Shown here piece after piece: positions 1-8,068 of a stretch of 64,000 nucleotides of DNA (the first letter of the stretch is position 1; each line of letters starts with the position of its first letter). The notes below the pieces were generated by a model. That model was not told the DNA's origin and made no database searches. It worked only from the letters and a program-made list of their open reading frames with translations. Source of the stretch: Streptomyces sp. HPF1205 (GTDB taxonomy: Bacteria > Actinomycetota > Actinomycetes > Streptomycetales > Streptomycetaceae). The stretch spans positions 1 to 64,000 of the forward strand of contig NZ_JAINVH010000014.1 of the NCBI RefSeq assembly GCF_020400825.1. Reading direction: 5' to 3'. The position numbers and the translations under genes are program-made.

Positions 1-446
1 CACCTGCGGCTGTGCCACCGGGTGCGCGGCGCCGGGCTAGGCTCACCCGGGTGGAGGACGCGAGGAAGGGCCGCGGCGTGGCCGAGCCGGGATCCGGGGA
101 ACTGCCGGACGGGCGGGCCCGGCCCAGGACCGGCAAGAGCGAGCAGACCAGGGCGCTGATCCTGGAGACCGCGATGCGGCTGTTCCAGGAGCGCGGCTAC
201 GACAGGACCACCATGCGGGCCATCGCCCAGGAGGCCGGGGTCTCGGTCGGCAACGCCTACTACTACTTCGAGTCGAAAGAGTTGCTGCTCATCTCCATGG
301 CCGAAGCGATCACGTGCCCGACCTGCCATGGCACGGGGAAGATCCTGCCTCCCCCGACTGACTCGCGTGAACACCAGTCGCCGGACGAGAAACCCGGATC
401 AACCGGGACGGCGGGGCCTGAGCACACGGACCGTGCCGGAACATCG

Positions 447-716
447 TCAGGCGCTCCCGGCGACGATGATGAAGATCGGGTAGAGCAGGCCGAGGCATCC
501 GGTGACGAGACCAACGGCGGACCGGCCACGGTTGAGTTTGCTGGTCAGACCGAGGACGCCGAAGGTGACGGCGAGGCTGCCGGTGAGGAGCGGGATGGCT
601 ATGCCGAGGAACCCGGAGAGCACGGCGGTCAGTAGCGTGACGACGCCGAGGACGAGTGCGACGGGCCCGTAGAGGCTCGCGGGGCTGTCGGCCCCGTCAG
701 GGGTTCCAGTGACCAT
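447..716 (-). CDS. small membrane protein, DUF4190-like
   Basis: 89 residues. After about 15 polar residues it has hydrophobic segments at about 17-40 and 41-57, a short basic loop (SKLNRGRS), and a third segment at about 67-87. The pattern of glycine-rich helices with an LNRGRSA loop is like DUF4190-type small membrane proteins of Streptomyces. The ATG at 716 has AGGAG seven bases upstream, which fixes the start. The gene lies inside the disrupted tetR gene and on the opposite strand, so it probably came with the inserted segment. Function is unknown; a structural or stress-related membrane role is only a guess. Confidence 0.72.
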   Translation of the reverse strand: MVTGTPDGADSPASLYGPVALVLGVVTLLTAVLSGFLGIAIPLLTGSLAVTFGVLGLTSKLNRGRSAVGLVTGCLGLLYPIFIIVAGSA

Positions 717-757
717 GTCGGGGCTCCTCGCTGTTCGGCACCAACGCCGTCCGACGC

Positions 758-776
758 GCGGGAATCGTGTTCCCGC
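758..776. promoter_or_regulatory. 7-bp inverted repeat upstream of the small membrane gene
   Basis: GCGGGAA, five bases, TTCCCGC. It lies 42 bases upstream of the ATG at 716 on the minus strand, where an operator would be expected. No regulator is identified. Confidence 0.35.
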
Positions 777-1270
777 AACGCCCATGCTGGCACCGTCCGT
801 GGCCGCATCGGTGCGTAACGCGGGCGTGGATGCCGTGAGATCAACCTCACGTACGGTCGATGAGCCGGGGCTCAACACGGCCCGCAGCCGCGAGTTCGTC
901 CGCCGCTCCGCCCGCTCGTCGCCCGCGTCATCGGCCTGTCCCGCTACCGGGTGTTCCGCCCGCTGGTGCGCGACGCCAAGTCCCTCATACAGGACTTCAT
1001 CCTGCCGACCATGGGCCGGTCCGTGCCCAAGGCGGCACCCGCGTCCGCGCCCAAGACGGCATCCAAGGCGGCATCCAAGGCCGCGCCCGGATCCGCGTCC
1101 TAGGTGGCGGGTCGGGCCTGATCGCGGACGCAGGCGCGCGGGCCGCGCGCTGGTCACCGTGATGGAGCAATGCGCGGGGCGCCACGGGGGAAGCGGAGGC
1201 GGCTGCCGCGGACGTTCACCCAAATGCCACGTCGCGGTGGATATGGGGTGTCGTTGATGAGGGTGTGACG

Positions 1271-1543
1271 ATGCCTGAACGCCCCCTCCCTCTCCTCGCC
1301 GTCGCCGCCGACGCCGCCGCGGAGCGCCGGCCGCCGGTGGCCGGAGCGGGGCCGCGACCGCGTAGATCCGTCCTCGACAAGCAACGGGAGGGTGCGGCGG
1401 CCCGGTGTGCCGCGGACGGCGGCGGGGACTTCGGGGCGGGTTCCTGCCGGACACCGCTGGAGGAGTTGCTCGCCGCCATCGGGCGGCTGGAGACCGACTT
1501 CCGGCTGCGCTGGGACGCGGCGGAGTTGGGGGTCGCCGGATGA
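1271..1543 (+). CDS. hypothetical protein, 90 aa
   Basis: Not recognised. The first half is Ala/Arg/Pro-rich and looks disordered. The last 30 residues (TPLEELLAAIGRLETDFRLR region) would form an amphipathic helix. ATG 1271 has AGGG seven bases upstream; GTG 1265 is in the same frame. Third-position GC is high throughout, which supports coding. It ends 84 bases before the DUF2637 gene on the same strand and may be cotranscribed with it. Confidence 0.55.
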   Translation: MPERPLPLLAVAADAAAERRPPVAGAGPRPRRSVLDKQREGAAARCAADGGGDFGAGSCRTPLEELLAAIGRLETDFRLRWDAAELGVAG

Positions 1544-1627
1544 GGCGGGCACCCGGGGATCCGGGAACACGGCCCGCGCGGGCGGCTCGCCGTCCGTGGG
1601 AGGCGGCGCGGGCCGGGCGGTGCCCGC

Positions 1628-2323
1628 ATGTATGAGCACGACGAGTTGTACGGACCGCCGACCGTGCGGTTCCACGGGGTGCCCGCGGACGGGCCGCTGG
1701 AGGAGCCGGCGCCGGACGGCATGCAGGCCACCACGGGGCTGGTCGGCGGGCAGTGGGACATCGACGCGGAGTTCGAGCAGCTCTTCCGGCGGCCGGAGCC
1801 GCCGGTGGAGGAGCCGCCGATGGTGGCCGCGCCGGGCCGGCCCGCGCCTCACCGCAAGCGGCGGCCGCACCGGCTGCGCCAGATGGTCAAGGGGCTGCGG
1901 GTGCCGTGGGTGTCGGTGGTCAGCTTCTGCATCGCGCTGGCCACGGGCACGATCGCCTGCGTGGTGAGCCTGCTGGGCGCGATGGTCTCCTACGATCCGC
2001 TGCGGGTCCTGGCGTACCCCACCGCCCACAACCTCGCGTCCTCCTGGCCGCTGCTGGTCTACGGGCCCTGGCTCGCGGGCTGCCTGTCCGTGCTGCGGGC
2101 CGCGGCGCACCAGCGGCACGTGAGGGCGGCGTGGGGGGTGGTGACGGCGTTCTCGGCCGTGGCCGTCGTCCTGTGCGTCGCTGCCGCGCCCAGGACGCCC
2201 ACCGCCATGGCCACCGCGGGACTGCCGCCGGTAGCCGCTCTGGCCTGCTTCCACCTGCTCTACCGTCAGGTCACCCTGGTCCACCCCCGCCACGCCAGGC
2301 TGCCGCGCCAGCGCAAGCACTGA
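1628..2323 (+). CDS. DUF2637 (SpdB-like) membrane protein
   Basis: 231 residues. Residues 1-95 are polar, acidic then basic (RKRRPHRLRQ), and precede four hydrophobic segments at about 96-118, 131-152, 163-185 and 190-207, with a basic C-terminal tail. The segment order, the VSYDPLR loop after the first helix and the WPLLVYGPWL helix are typical of the DUF2637 family, which includes Spd proteins of actinobacterial plasmids and many chromosomal copies. Function is not established. No transfer genes lie nearby, so this is a chromosomal member. The start is ATG 1628; a GGGAGG about 25 bases upstream is too distant to be convincing. Confidence 0.8.
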   Translation: MYEHDELYGPPTVRFHGVPADGPLEEPAPDGMQATTGLVGGQWDIDAEFEQLFRRPEPPVEEPPMVAAPGRPAPHRKRRPHRLRQMVKGLRVPWVSVVSFCIALATGTIACVVSLLGAMVSYDPLRVLAYPTAHNLASSWPLLVYGPWLAGCLSVLRAAAHQRHVRAAWGVVTAFSAVAVVLCVAAAPRTPTAMATAGLPPVAALACFHLLYRQVTLVHPRHARLPRQRKH

Positions 2324-2338
2324 CCGCGTCGCGGACCG

Positions 2339-2376
2339 CGGTGGGGGCCGGGCGTCACGGCGCCCGGCCCCCACCG
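2339..2376. terminator. bidirectional terminator
   Basis: A perfect 16-bp stem (2339-2354 with 2361-2376) and a six-base loop TCACGG lie between two convergent genes ending at 2323 and 2382. There is no long T run, as usual in Streptomyces. Confidence 0.8.
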
Positions 2377-2381
2377 GGGTC

Positions 2382-2741
2382 TCACCTGTCGCGGGGTGTC
2401 AGTACGGGCGGTTCCTGCGCGGCCCGGGCGGGACCGCCGTCCGCGCCCGCGGTCGCGCCCTCGTCCGTACCGCCCGACGGGGGCTCCCCGGCCCGGCCCT
2501 CGCGGCGCAGCGCCAGCAGCCCCCGTACCCCCAGGAGCCCGATCGCCGTCCCCAGCAGGAAGGACACGATCGCCAGGGTCAGGTGGATCCAGAAGTACGC
2601 GGTGGGGTGCGCGTGCGAGCCGTTGTGGAAGGCGAGCCCGCTGCTGTCCTTCCAGAGGTTCTTCACAAAGGTCGTCCATACGATCCACGACCACACGCCG
2701 AAGGCGGCGAGGAACCAGGAGACGCGGCGGCTGAGCTTCAT
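2382..2741 (-). CDS. SCO4848 family membrane protein
   Basis: 119 residues. The N-terminus MKLSRRVSWFLAAFGVWSW, the loop KNLWKDSSGLAF and the helix FWIHLTLAIVSFLLGTAIG match the conserved small SCO4848 family of Streptomyces. Two membrane helices are at about 8-26 and 50-73, followed by a hydrophilic Gly/Ala tail of about 40 residues that is longer than in most members. The function of the family is unknown. It starts 139 bases from the divergent D,D-carboxypeptidase gene, a neighbour consistent with a cell-envelope role. Confidence 0.88.
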   Translation of the reverse strand: MKLSRRVSWFLAAFGVWSWIVWTTFVKNLWKDSSGLAFHNGSHAHPTAYFWIHLTLAIVSFLLGTAIGLLGVRGLLALRREGRAGEPPSGGTDEGATAGADGGPARAAQEPPVLTPRDR

Positions 2742-2868
2742 ACGCCCCAGTATGTGCGGTGGGCCGGAGCGGACGGGAGCGGGGGGCCGGGGTTTCCGGG
2801 GCGCGGGCGTGCCAAGGCTCACCCGAACGGGGAGCGCCCCGGGTGACCGGGACCACGGGTACGGCAGG

Positions 2869-2874
2869 TAGGTT
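2869..2874 (+). promoter_or_regulatory. candidate -10 box for a leaderless dac transcript
   Basis: TAGGTT lies six bases before the GTG at 2881, which has no Shine-Dalgarno sequence. This spacing puts the transcription start at or next to the start codon. The -35 box is unclear. Confidence 0.4.
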
Positions 2875-2880
2875 CTGCGA

Positions 2881-4323
2881 GTGCCCAAGTCCGTACGCAC
2901 CGTTGCGACCGCCCGCGCCACAGGCGCCGGGTCCGTCCGTACAGCCGTCCGTACAGCCGTCCATGCCGTCCGCGGCACCCATGCCGTCCGTGGCGCCCGT
3001 CTGTCCCGCGGGGTCCGCACCGCGCTCGCGGGGTCGGTGACCGCCGCGCTGCTCGGCGGCACCGTGCTCGCCGGGACGGCGTCGGCGACCGCGTTCGAGC
3101 ACCCGAAGGACACCAAGACGCCGCCCAGACCGCCGGCGCACATGTCGACGGTGGGCGGCGACCGGCTCGGGCTGCCCGGCACCCAGGTCGCCGCGGCGCC
3201 CGGGGTGCCCGCCCTGCCGGCCCGGCTCACCGCGCGGTCGTGGATCGTGGCGGACGCCGAGACCGGCGCGATCCTGGCCGAGCACAACGCGCACTGGCGG
3301 CTCGCCCCGGCAAGCACGCTGAAGATGCTGTTCGCGGACACGGTGCTGCCCAGGTTTCCCAGGTCCGAGGTGCACAAGGTGGCGCCCTCGGACCTGTTCG
3401 GCATGGGCGAGGGCAGCAGTCTGGTCGGCATCAAGGAAAACCTCACCTACACCGTCCGCGACCTGTGGCTCGGTGTGTTCCTGCGGTCGGGCAACGACGC
3501 TGTGCACGTGCTTGCCCACATGAACGGCGGCGTGCCCAAGACCGTGGCCGACATGAACGCCGAGGCGCACGAACTGCAGGCGGACGACACCCATGTCGTC
3601 ACCCCTGACGGCTACGACGAACCCGGCCAGCTCAGCAGCGCCTACGACCTCACGCTGTTCGCCCGCCAGGGTCTGCAGAACCCGGACTTCCGCGAGTACT
3701 GCTCGACGACGAGCGCGCAGTTCCCCGGCGACTACAAGAAGGGCAAGGCCGGCAAGCCGACCAAGGTCCGTGACCACTTCGCCATCCAGAACACGAACCG
3801 CCTGCTCAGCGGGGACTACGACCTGTCCCCCTACCAGGGGATAGCGGGCGTCAAGAACGGCAACACCACCAACGCGGGCGCCACCTTCACCGGCGTCGCC
3901 CAGCGCGGCGGCCGCACCCTGCTGGTCACGGTGATGAACCCCAAGCCCGAGCACGACCTGGTCTACCGCGAGGCCGCCTCGCTGCTGGACTGGGGCTTCA
4001 AGGCGGCTCCGGTCGTCCAGCCGGTCGGCACCCTGGTGCCGCCGCTGAGCAAGCTCCCGCACCCGACTGCCACGTCGACCGCCTCGTCGGGCACCCGCGT
4101 CGGCGGCAAGGGCACCGAGGCCGCGATCACCACCTCGTCGTCCCGGGGCGGCCTGTGGACCGCGCTGGGAATCGCGGGCGGCACGGCGGTGGTGCTCACC
4201 GCGGTGATCATCGTCGTACGGCGCCGGCGTCCGCTTCCGTCCGCGGGCGGAACCATCGGTGACTACCGCCGCCGCTCCGGTGGGCGGCGCGGTCGTGGTC
4301 GTCGCCGCCTGCCGCCCGTATAG
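2881..4323 (+). CDS. D-alanyl-D-alanine carboxypeptidase, S11 family
   Basis: 480 residues. It removes the terminal D-Ala of peptidoglycan stem peptides outside the membrane. Catalytic motifs are S145-T-L-K148, S203-G-N205 and K325-N-G327 (KTG-like). An Arg/Val-rich start with short repeats precedes a hydrophobic signal stretch at about 48-68. A C-terminal helix at 425-446 followed by arginines anchors the enzyme, giving the usual DacA-like layout. The gene probably starts as a leaderless GTG. Its last 116 bases overlap the 3' end of the convergent YihY gene, and its last 30 residues are almost all Arg/Gly, so the tail may be unconstrained. Confidence 0.93.
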   Translation: MPKSVRTVATARATGAGSVRTAVRTAVHAVRGTHAVRGARLSRGVRTALAGSVTAALLGGTVLAGTASATAFEHPKDTKTPPRPPAHMSTVGGDRLGLPGTQVAAAPGVPALPARLTARSWIVADAETGAILAEHNAHWRLAPASTLKMLFADTVLPRFPRSEVHKVAPSDLFGMGEGSSLVGIKENLTYTVRDLWLGVFLRSGNDAVHVLAHMNGGVPKTVADMNAEAHELQADDTHVVTPDGYDEPGQLSSAYDLTLFARQGLQNPDFREYCSTTSAQFPGDYKKGKAGKPTKVRDHFAIQNTNRLLSGDYDLSPYQGIAGVKNGNTTNAGATFTGVAQRGGRTLLVTVMNPKPEHDLVYREAASLLDWGFKAAPVVQPVGTLVPPLSKLPHPTATSTASSGTRVGGKGTEAAITTSSSRGGLWTALGIAGGTAVVLTAVIIVVRRRRPLPSAGGTIGDYRRRSGGRRGRGRRRLPPV

Positions 4324-5557
4324 CCGCCGCCACCCGCCTGACGACGGCCCTTCCCACTCCGGCACCGGGCAGCGTCCTGGGGCGCGGGGGCTTCGAGGGG
4401 GCGCCCGGTCCCTTGCCGCCGCCCTGACCCGCGCCCCTGTCGTCCTTGCGGCCGCCGTCCGTGCGGCCGCCGCCGCTCCTGCCCCCGCCGCCCTTCGCGC
4501 CCTTCCTGCCCCCCTTGTGCCCGCGGCCGCCGGGCTCCTTGGTGCCGGGTTCTTGGGCGCCGGAGTCCTTGGTCTCCGTCTCCTTGGTGCCCGTCCCCTT
4601 GGTGCCCGTCTCCTTGGTGTCCGATTCCTTGGCGCCGGACTCCTCCCCGCCCCCGCCGACCAGCGGCAGGTCGGGGGCGTCGAGCACCGCGTCCTCCGCG
4701 TCCTCGGGCGCGTGCCGCGGGGTCGCCGTCCAGGCGGCGCAGAAGAGCAGCAGCTTGGCCATGAAGTTGAACCAGATGAGGAGGGCGACAGGCGTACCGA
4801 AGGCCCCGTACATGCTCTTGCCCGCCACTTGTTGCAGGTAGCTGCTCATCAGCACCTTCAGCACCTCGAAGCCCACAGCTCCGATGAGCGCGGCGACCAC
4901 CACCGAGCGCCGCGGAGGTTCGACGCCGGGCAGCAGCGTGAGCAGGTACAGCAGGATGAGGAAGTCGGCGATGACGGCGATGGCGTAGCCGACGAGGGTG
5001 AGCAGGATCCGGCCCGGTCCGTGGCTGCTGAGGTCCGCCTTGTCGGCTGTCCAGTTGACGGCTGCGGTGGCGAAGAGGGAGGCGCCCAGCGAGATCAGCG
5101 TGGCCGCGCCCAGGCCCAGCAGGACGCCGCCGTCCATGAGCTTGCCGACGAAGGGGTTGCGCTCCTCGTTGTCCTTGCCCCACACCGCCCGCAGGCAGTC
5201 GCGCACCGAGCCGACCCAGCCCATGCCGGTGACCAGCAGCAGCAGACCGGCGATGATCCCGACCGTGCCGGCGTTGGCGACCAGGCCGTGGATGTCGATC
5301 TGCTTGGAGATGCCGGGGATCTGCTGGCTGATCTTGTTCTCCAGCGTGTTGAGCTGCTTCGGCGAGAGGAGGGCCGCGCCTATGGCGGCGGACAGGGCCA
5401 GCAGCGGGAAGAGCGCCAGGAAGCTGGTGAACGTCATGGCCGCGGCCAGCCGCGACCAGTGCACCGACTGCAAGTGCGCGAAGGCACGCCATGCGTGCGT
5501 TCGCATCAGCCGCGCCACGCGCGGGCCGATCCAAGGCAGCCGGGTCAACCAGTCCAT
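4208..5557 (-). CDS. YihY/BrkB family inner membrane protein
   Basis: 449 residues. Residues 1-290 hold six hydrophobic segments of the YihY (UPF0761) family, starting at about 42 (FLALFPLLALSAAIG) and ending near 275 (LLIWFNFMAKLLLF), with the family-typical SAMYGAFGTPVALL-like stretch. Residues 290-449 are a hydrophilic tail, first with short Lys/Glu/Thr/Gly repeats (KETGTKGTGTKETETK), then Gly/Arg-rich. The function of the family is unproven; early reports as RNase BN were withdrawn. ATG 5557 lies 9 bases after the gtrA stop, so it is likely the last gene of the ubiA-gtrA operon. The 3' end overlaps dac by 116 bases. Confidence 0.88.
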   Translation of the reverse strand: MDWLTRLPWIGPRVARLMRTHAWRAFAHLQSVHWSRLAAAMTFTSFLALFPLLALSAAIGAALLSPKQLNTLENKISQQIPGISKQIDIHGLVANAGTVGIIAGLLLLVTGMGWVGSVRDCLRAVWGKDNEERNPFVGKLMDGGVLLGLGAATLISLGASLFATAAVNWTADKADLSSHGPGRILLTLVGYAIAVIADFLILLYLLTLLPGVEPPRRSVVVAALIGAVGFEVLKVLMSSYLQQVAGKSMYGAFGTPVALLIWFNFMAKLLLFCAAWTATPRHAPEDAEDAVLDAPDLPLVGGGGEESGAKESDTKETGTKGTGTKETETKDSGAQEPGTKEPGGRGHKGGRKGAKGGGGRSGGGRTDGGRKDDRGAGQGGGKGPGAPSKPPRPRTLPGAGVGRAVVRRVAAAIRAAGGDDHDRAAHRSGGGSHRWFRPRTEADAGAVRR

Positions 5558-5566
5558 GGCGCTCGG

Positions 5567-6034
5567 CTACCCCCCTTCGACCCGGACACGCTCGCCCGGC
5601 GCGCCCCGATCGGGTGAGGGCCCGTTGAAGACAAGGGTGCGGGTCCCCCAGAACCGAAGGAGCGTGGCCAGGGCCATGCCGACCCCGGCGCCGGAGACCA
5701 CGTCGGCGCGCTCGGAGCCGAACCCGAGGACGTAGTGCGACAGGCCCAGGCAGAGAAGCTGCACCAGGGCTCCGGCGACGTTGACGGCGAAGAAGAGGCC
5801 GTACTGCCGGACACGCCCGGCGCCATGGCCGCGGCCGCGATACGTGCCCAGGGCGTTGCCCACGTAGGCGATCGCGCAGGCGCCCAGGAAGGACAGCGAC
5901 TTGGCGGTGAGCGGGCCGAGGCCGCAGGGGCCCCGCAGCCATACGAACAGGCCCAGGTCGACGCCATAGGCAGCGCCGCCGGCCATGGCGAAGCCGAGGA
6001 CCTCCGACAGCGTGGGGCGGGCGGCGCGCACCAC
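5567..6034 (-). CDS. GtrA-like membrane protein of the DPA cluster
   Basis: About 155 residues with four membrane helices (about 10-30, 38-58, 74-96, 104-126) and the GtrA signature in the first (GFAMAGGAAYGVDLGLF). Mycobacterial Rv3789, a GtrA protein next to dprE1/dprE2, is linked to decaprenylphosphoryl-arabinose export or priming. The same gene company here suggests a similar lipid-handling role. Two GTG codons (6034, 6031) are possible; GAGGGGG overlapping the upstream stop fits 6031 at six bases. It starts nine bases after the stop of the UbiA-like gene, so translation is coupled. Confidence 0.85.
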   Translation of the reverse strand: MVRAARPTLSEVLGFAMAGGAAYGVDLGLFVWLRGPCGLGPLTAKSLSFLGACAIAYVGNALGTYRGRGHGAGRVRQYGLFFAVNVAGALVQLLCLGLSHYVLGFGSERADVVSGAGVGMALATLLRFWGTRTLVFNGPSPDRGAPGERVRVEGG

Positions 6035-6042
6035 TCGCCCCC

Positions 6043-6990
6043 TCAGGTGTCGACCACGGCGAGTACGTACAGGGCGCCCCACGCCATCCCGATGACGACC
6101 AGCGCGCCGTCGCGCAGCACCAGGTCCTCGGGCGCGCCCGCGGCGCCGGAGTCCGCGAAGACGGCGTAGCGCAGCACCGAGAGGATGAAGGGCACCATGG
6201 ACAGCTGCCGCCACGGCAGCCACCCGTGCGGCGCGGCGCCGGTCTCCATCGCCCACAGGCAGTAGGCGAGGACCGCCACCCCGGCCGCGAGCTGCCAGAC
6301 GAACCGCAGGTAGCCGGGGGTGTACGAGCCCAGCAGGGCACGCGAGGCGCGCAGGTCCGCGCCCTCGGCGGCGGCTTCCTCGGACATCAGCACGAGCTCG
6401 GAGTAGCGCTTGGCGGCCACCATGAACAGCGCGCCGAAGCCCGAGGTGACCAGGAACCAGCGGGACAGCTCGATGCCCAGCGCCAGGCCGCCCGCCATGG
6501 ACCGCATCAGGAACCCGGTGGTCACGATCACCAGGTCGATCACCAGGAGGTGCTTGAGCCACACGCAGTAGGCGAGCTGCATCACCACGTATCCGGCCAG
6601 CAGGGCGGCGGTGTTCGGGTTGCAGGTGACGGCGGCGACGGCGGGGGCGAGCACGGCGAGGCCGCCGCCCGCCGCATAGGCCGCGGGTACCGGGACCTGG
6701 CCCGAGGCGACCGGCCGGGCGCGCTTGACCGGGTGGGCCCGGTCGGCCTCCGCGTCCCGGGCGTCGTTGATCAGGTAGACGGCGGCGGCGCAGGCGGTGA
6801 ACAGCACGAAGACCAGGCAGAGCCGGAGGATCTCGCCCGTGGACAGCAGTCTCGCGGCGGCGAAGGGCGCGGCCAGGACCAGGCCGTTCTTGACCCATTG
6901 ACGCGGGCGGGCGGTCCGCAGCAGGCCGGCGGCCAGGGCGTACGAGCCGGGGACGGACTTGTCGAGGGCGGCGGCGCCGGGCTCAGCCAT
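6043..6990 (-). CDS. decaprenyl-phosphate phosphoribosyltransferase (UbiA family)
   Basis: 315 residues. It is expected to join 5-phosphoribosyl pyrophosphate to polyprenyl phosphate, the first membrane step of decaprenylphosphoryl-ribose/arabinose synthesis (Rv3806c type). The ARPRQWVKN lead and the first UbiA motif NDxxDxxxD (about N75-D83) are present, with eight or nine membrane helices and a second motif region AAKRYSEL. ATG 6990 overlaps the stop of the upstream phosphatase by 8 bases; GTG 6999 is in frame. It sits between the PAP2 phosphatase that would remove the 5' phosphate from its product and the GtrA-like gene. Confidence 0.9.
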   Translation of the reverse strand: MAEPGAAALDKSVPGSYALAAGLLRTARPRQWVKNGLVLAAPFAAARLLSTGEILRLCLVFVLFTACAAAVYLINDARDAEADRAHPVKRARPVASGQVPVPAAYAAGGGLAVLAPAVAAVTCNPNTAALLAGYVVMQLAYCVWLKHLLVIDLVIVTTGFLMRSMAGGLALGIELSRWFLVTSGFGALFMVAAKRYSELVLMSEEAAAEGADLRASRALLGSYTPGYLRFVWQLAAGVAVLAYCLWAMETGAAPHGWLPWRQLSMVPFILSVLRYAVFADSGAAGAPEDLVLRDGALVVIGMAWGALYVLAVVDT

Positions 6991-7891
6991 GGCCGCCACC
7001 GGCTTCCGCGATGCGTTCGGGCAGGGCCCACGGCCGGCCCAGGCGGGCGGCCGCGGCTCCCAGCAGGACGCCGAAGGCCACGTCGGAGGGGTAGTGCACG
7101 CCCGCGACCAGGCGGGACAGGCACACGCCGACGGCGAGCGGGCGGAAGGGGACGCGGGGCGCCAGCGCGGTGAAGGCCACGGCGGCGGCAGCCGAGGAGG
7201 CGGCGTGCGAGCTGGGGAAGCTGTGGCGTCCGGCGGTACGGACGAGGGGTGCGGACGGCCGCGCCCCGGGGCGGGGGAGGCAGGGGCGAGGACGACGGAA
7301 GAAACGTTTCAGCACCATGCTCGCGACGTGCGCGCCCGCCACCAGCGCGCTCGCCCGCAACCAGGCGTCGCGCCGCCCGGCGTCCAGGCACGCCCCGCCC
7401 ATTCCGGCGGCCAGCCACACCCCCGCGTGCTCCCCCGCCCGGCCCAGTTCCCGCGCCACCGCGGCGACCCCGGGAGCGTCGCCGCAGGCACGGAAGGCGT
7501 CGAGAAGCCGGCGATCGGCCTCCCATATGGCCTCCCTGGCTCCCCTGACGTCCCTGGCCGCCTTGGCCGCCTTGGTCACCTTGGTCACCTTGGTCACCTT
7601 GGCCGCCGGACGCCTGAGCGGCGGCGGGACCGGCGGACGCGAGGCATCGGGCGGCCCGCCGCCAAGGACTCCGGAGCCGGCAGCGGCGGCACGGGCCACG
7701 GCGCGGGTCGGCGTACGGGGCGCGGAAGAGGCCGGGGCACGGCTCGGCGTACGGGGCGCGGAAGAGGCCGGGGCACGGCTCGCGGCAGGGGCCGCCGAGA
7801 CACGGGGCGTGGCAGGGGTCGTCGCAGTGACCGTCGCAGGGGTCACGGGGGCCGCCCCCGTGGGAGCGGTGGCGGCGTCGGGACAGCGCAT
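6983..7891 (-). CDS. PAP2-family phosphatase with a long repetitive N-terminus
   Basis: 302 residues. The C-terminal half is a PAP2 acid phosphatase: K195 to R201-P, S227-S-H229, and R260 with H266 and D270 are the three conserved motifs, set among hydrophobic helices. By position it should dephosphorylate decaprenylphosphoryl-5-phosphoribose (Rv3807c role). Residues 1-115 are an unusual Ala/Pro/Thr/Ser-rich extension with a perfect 12-residue tandem repeat and a KVTKVTKVTK run. The ATG at 7891 has GAGGGGAG seven bases upstream; ATGs at 7912 and 7936 are in frame. The extension is probably cytoplasmic and disordered. Confidence 0.85.
   Translation of the reverse strand: MRCPDAATAPTGAAPVTPATVTATTPATPRVSAAPAASRAPASSAPRTPSRAPASSAPRTPTRAVARAAAAGSGVLGGGPPDASRPPVPPPLRRPAAKVTKVTKVTKAAKAARDVRGAREAIWEADRRLLDAFRACGDAPGVAAVARELGRAGEHAGVWLAAGMGGACLDAGRRDAWLRASALVAGAHVASMVLKRFFRRPRPCLPRPGARPSAPLVRTAGRHSFPSSHAASSAAAAVAFTALAPRVPFRPLAVGVCLSRLVAGVHYPSDVAFGVLLGAAAARLGRPWALPERIAEAGGGHG
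7708..7779. repeat. 36-bp perfect tandem duplication in the PAP2 gene
   Basis: Copies at 7708-7743 and 7744-7779 are identical. The length keeps the reading frame, so it duplicates 12 residues in the disordered N-terminus. Confidence 0.9.
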
Positions 7892-8055
7892 CGGCGGGCT
7901 CCCCTCACACATGGACACACAGGGTTCGCACATGGTCGAAGCGCCCTTTTCCGGACGAGGAGTGCTTACCGTGCCCCCGTGATCAACACGCCCTCCCCGC
8001 TCATCCGTTCGGGTGACAAATGCCGTATATGCCCCGAGTAGGGGGCACCGGGCGA

Positions 8056-8061
8056 TACGGT
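8056..8061 (+). promoter_or_regulatory. candidate -10 box, leaderless dprE1
   Basis: TACGGT fits TAnnnT and is followed by exactly seven bases and the ATG at 8069. There is no Shine-Dalgarno sequence, so a leaderless transcript is likely. A TGCCCC/GGGGCA hairpin lies just upstream (8030-8047). Confidence 0.5.
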
Positions 8062-8068
8062 CGCAGAC

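Larger units (their letters stand above)
78..1103 (+). pseudogene. TetR-family regulator, split by an inserted segment
   Basis: Codons 78-299 encode a good TetR N-terminal DNA-binding domain: a lysine/serine-rich lead, the helix ending LETAMRLFQERGYDRTT, then the turn and YYYF of the recognition region. Homology stops near base 295. In another frame, bases about 885-1103 encode a tail (RYRVFRPLVRDAKSL and an Ala/Lys-rich end) of the kind found at the C-terminus of Streptomyces TetR proteins, ending in TAG. The start is GTG 78, preceded by AGGAAGGG at 7 bases; GTG 51 is possible. Only about 145 of the usual 200 residues remain, in two frames, with about 590 bases between that hold a minus-strand gene. 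I read this as a regulator inactivated by insertion with loss of its middle. Its target is unknown. Confidence 0.7.

Noticed and set aside
303..350. Zinc-finger-like CPTCHGTG on the plus strand
   Set aside because: It occurs just after the tetR break and the frame carries on antisense to the small membrane gene, without coding bias. It could mark the edge of a foreign gene but cannot be supported as one.
1628..2323. DUF2637 protein as evidence for an integrated plasmid
   Set aside because: No integrase, replication, tra gene or attachment-site repeat is nearby, and chromosomal DUF2637 genes are common.
7573..7606. CRISPR-like short repeats (GGTCACCTT)
   Set aside because: The units are 9 bp, contiguous and in frame in a protein gene; there are no spacers.
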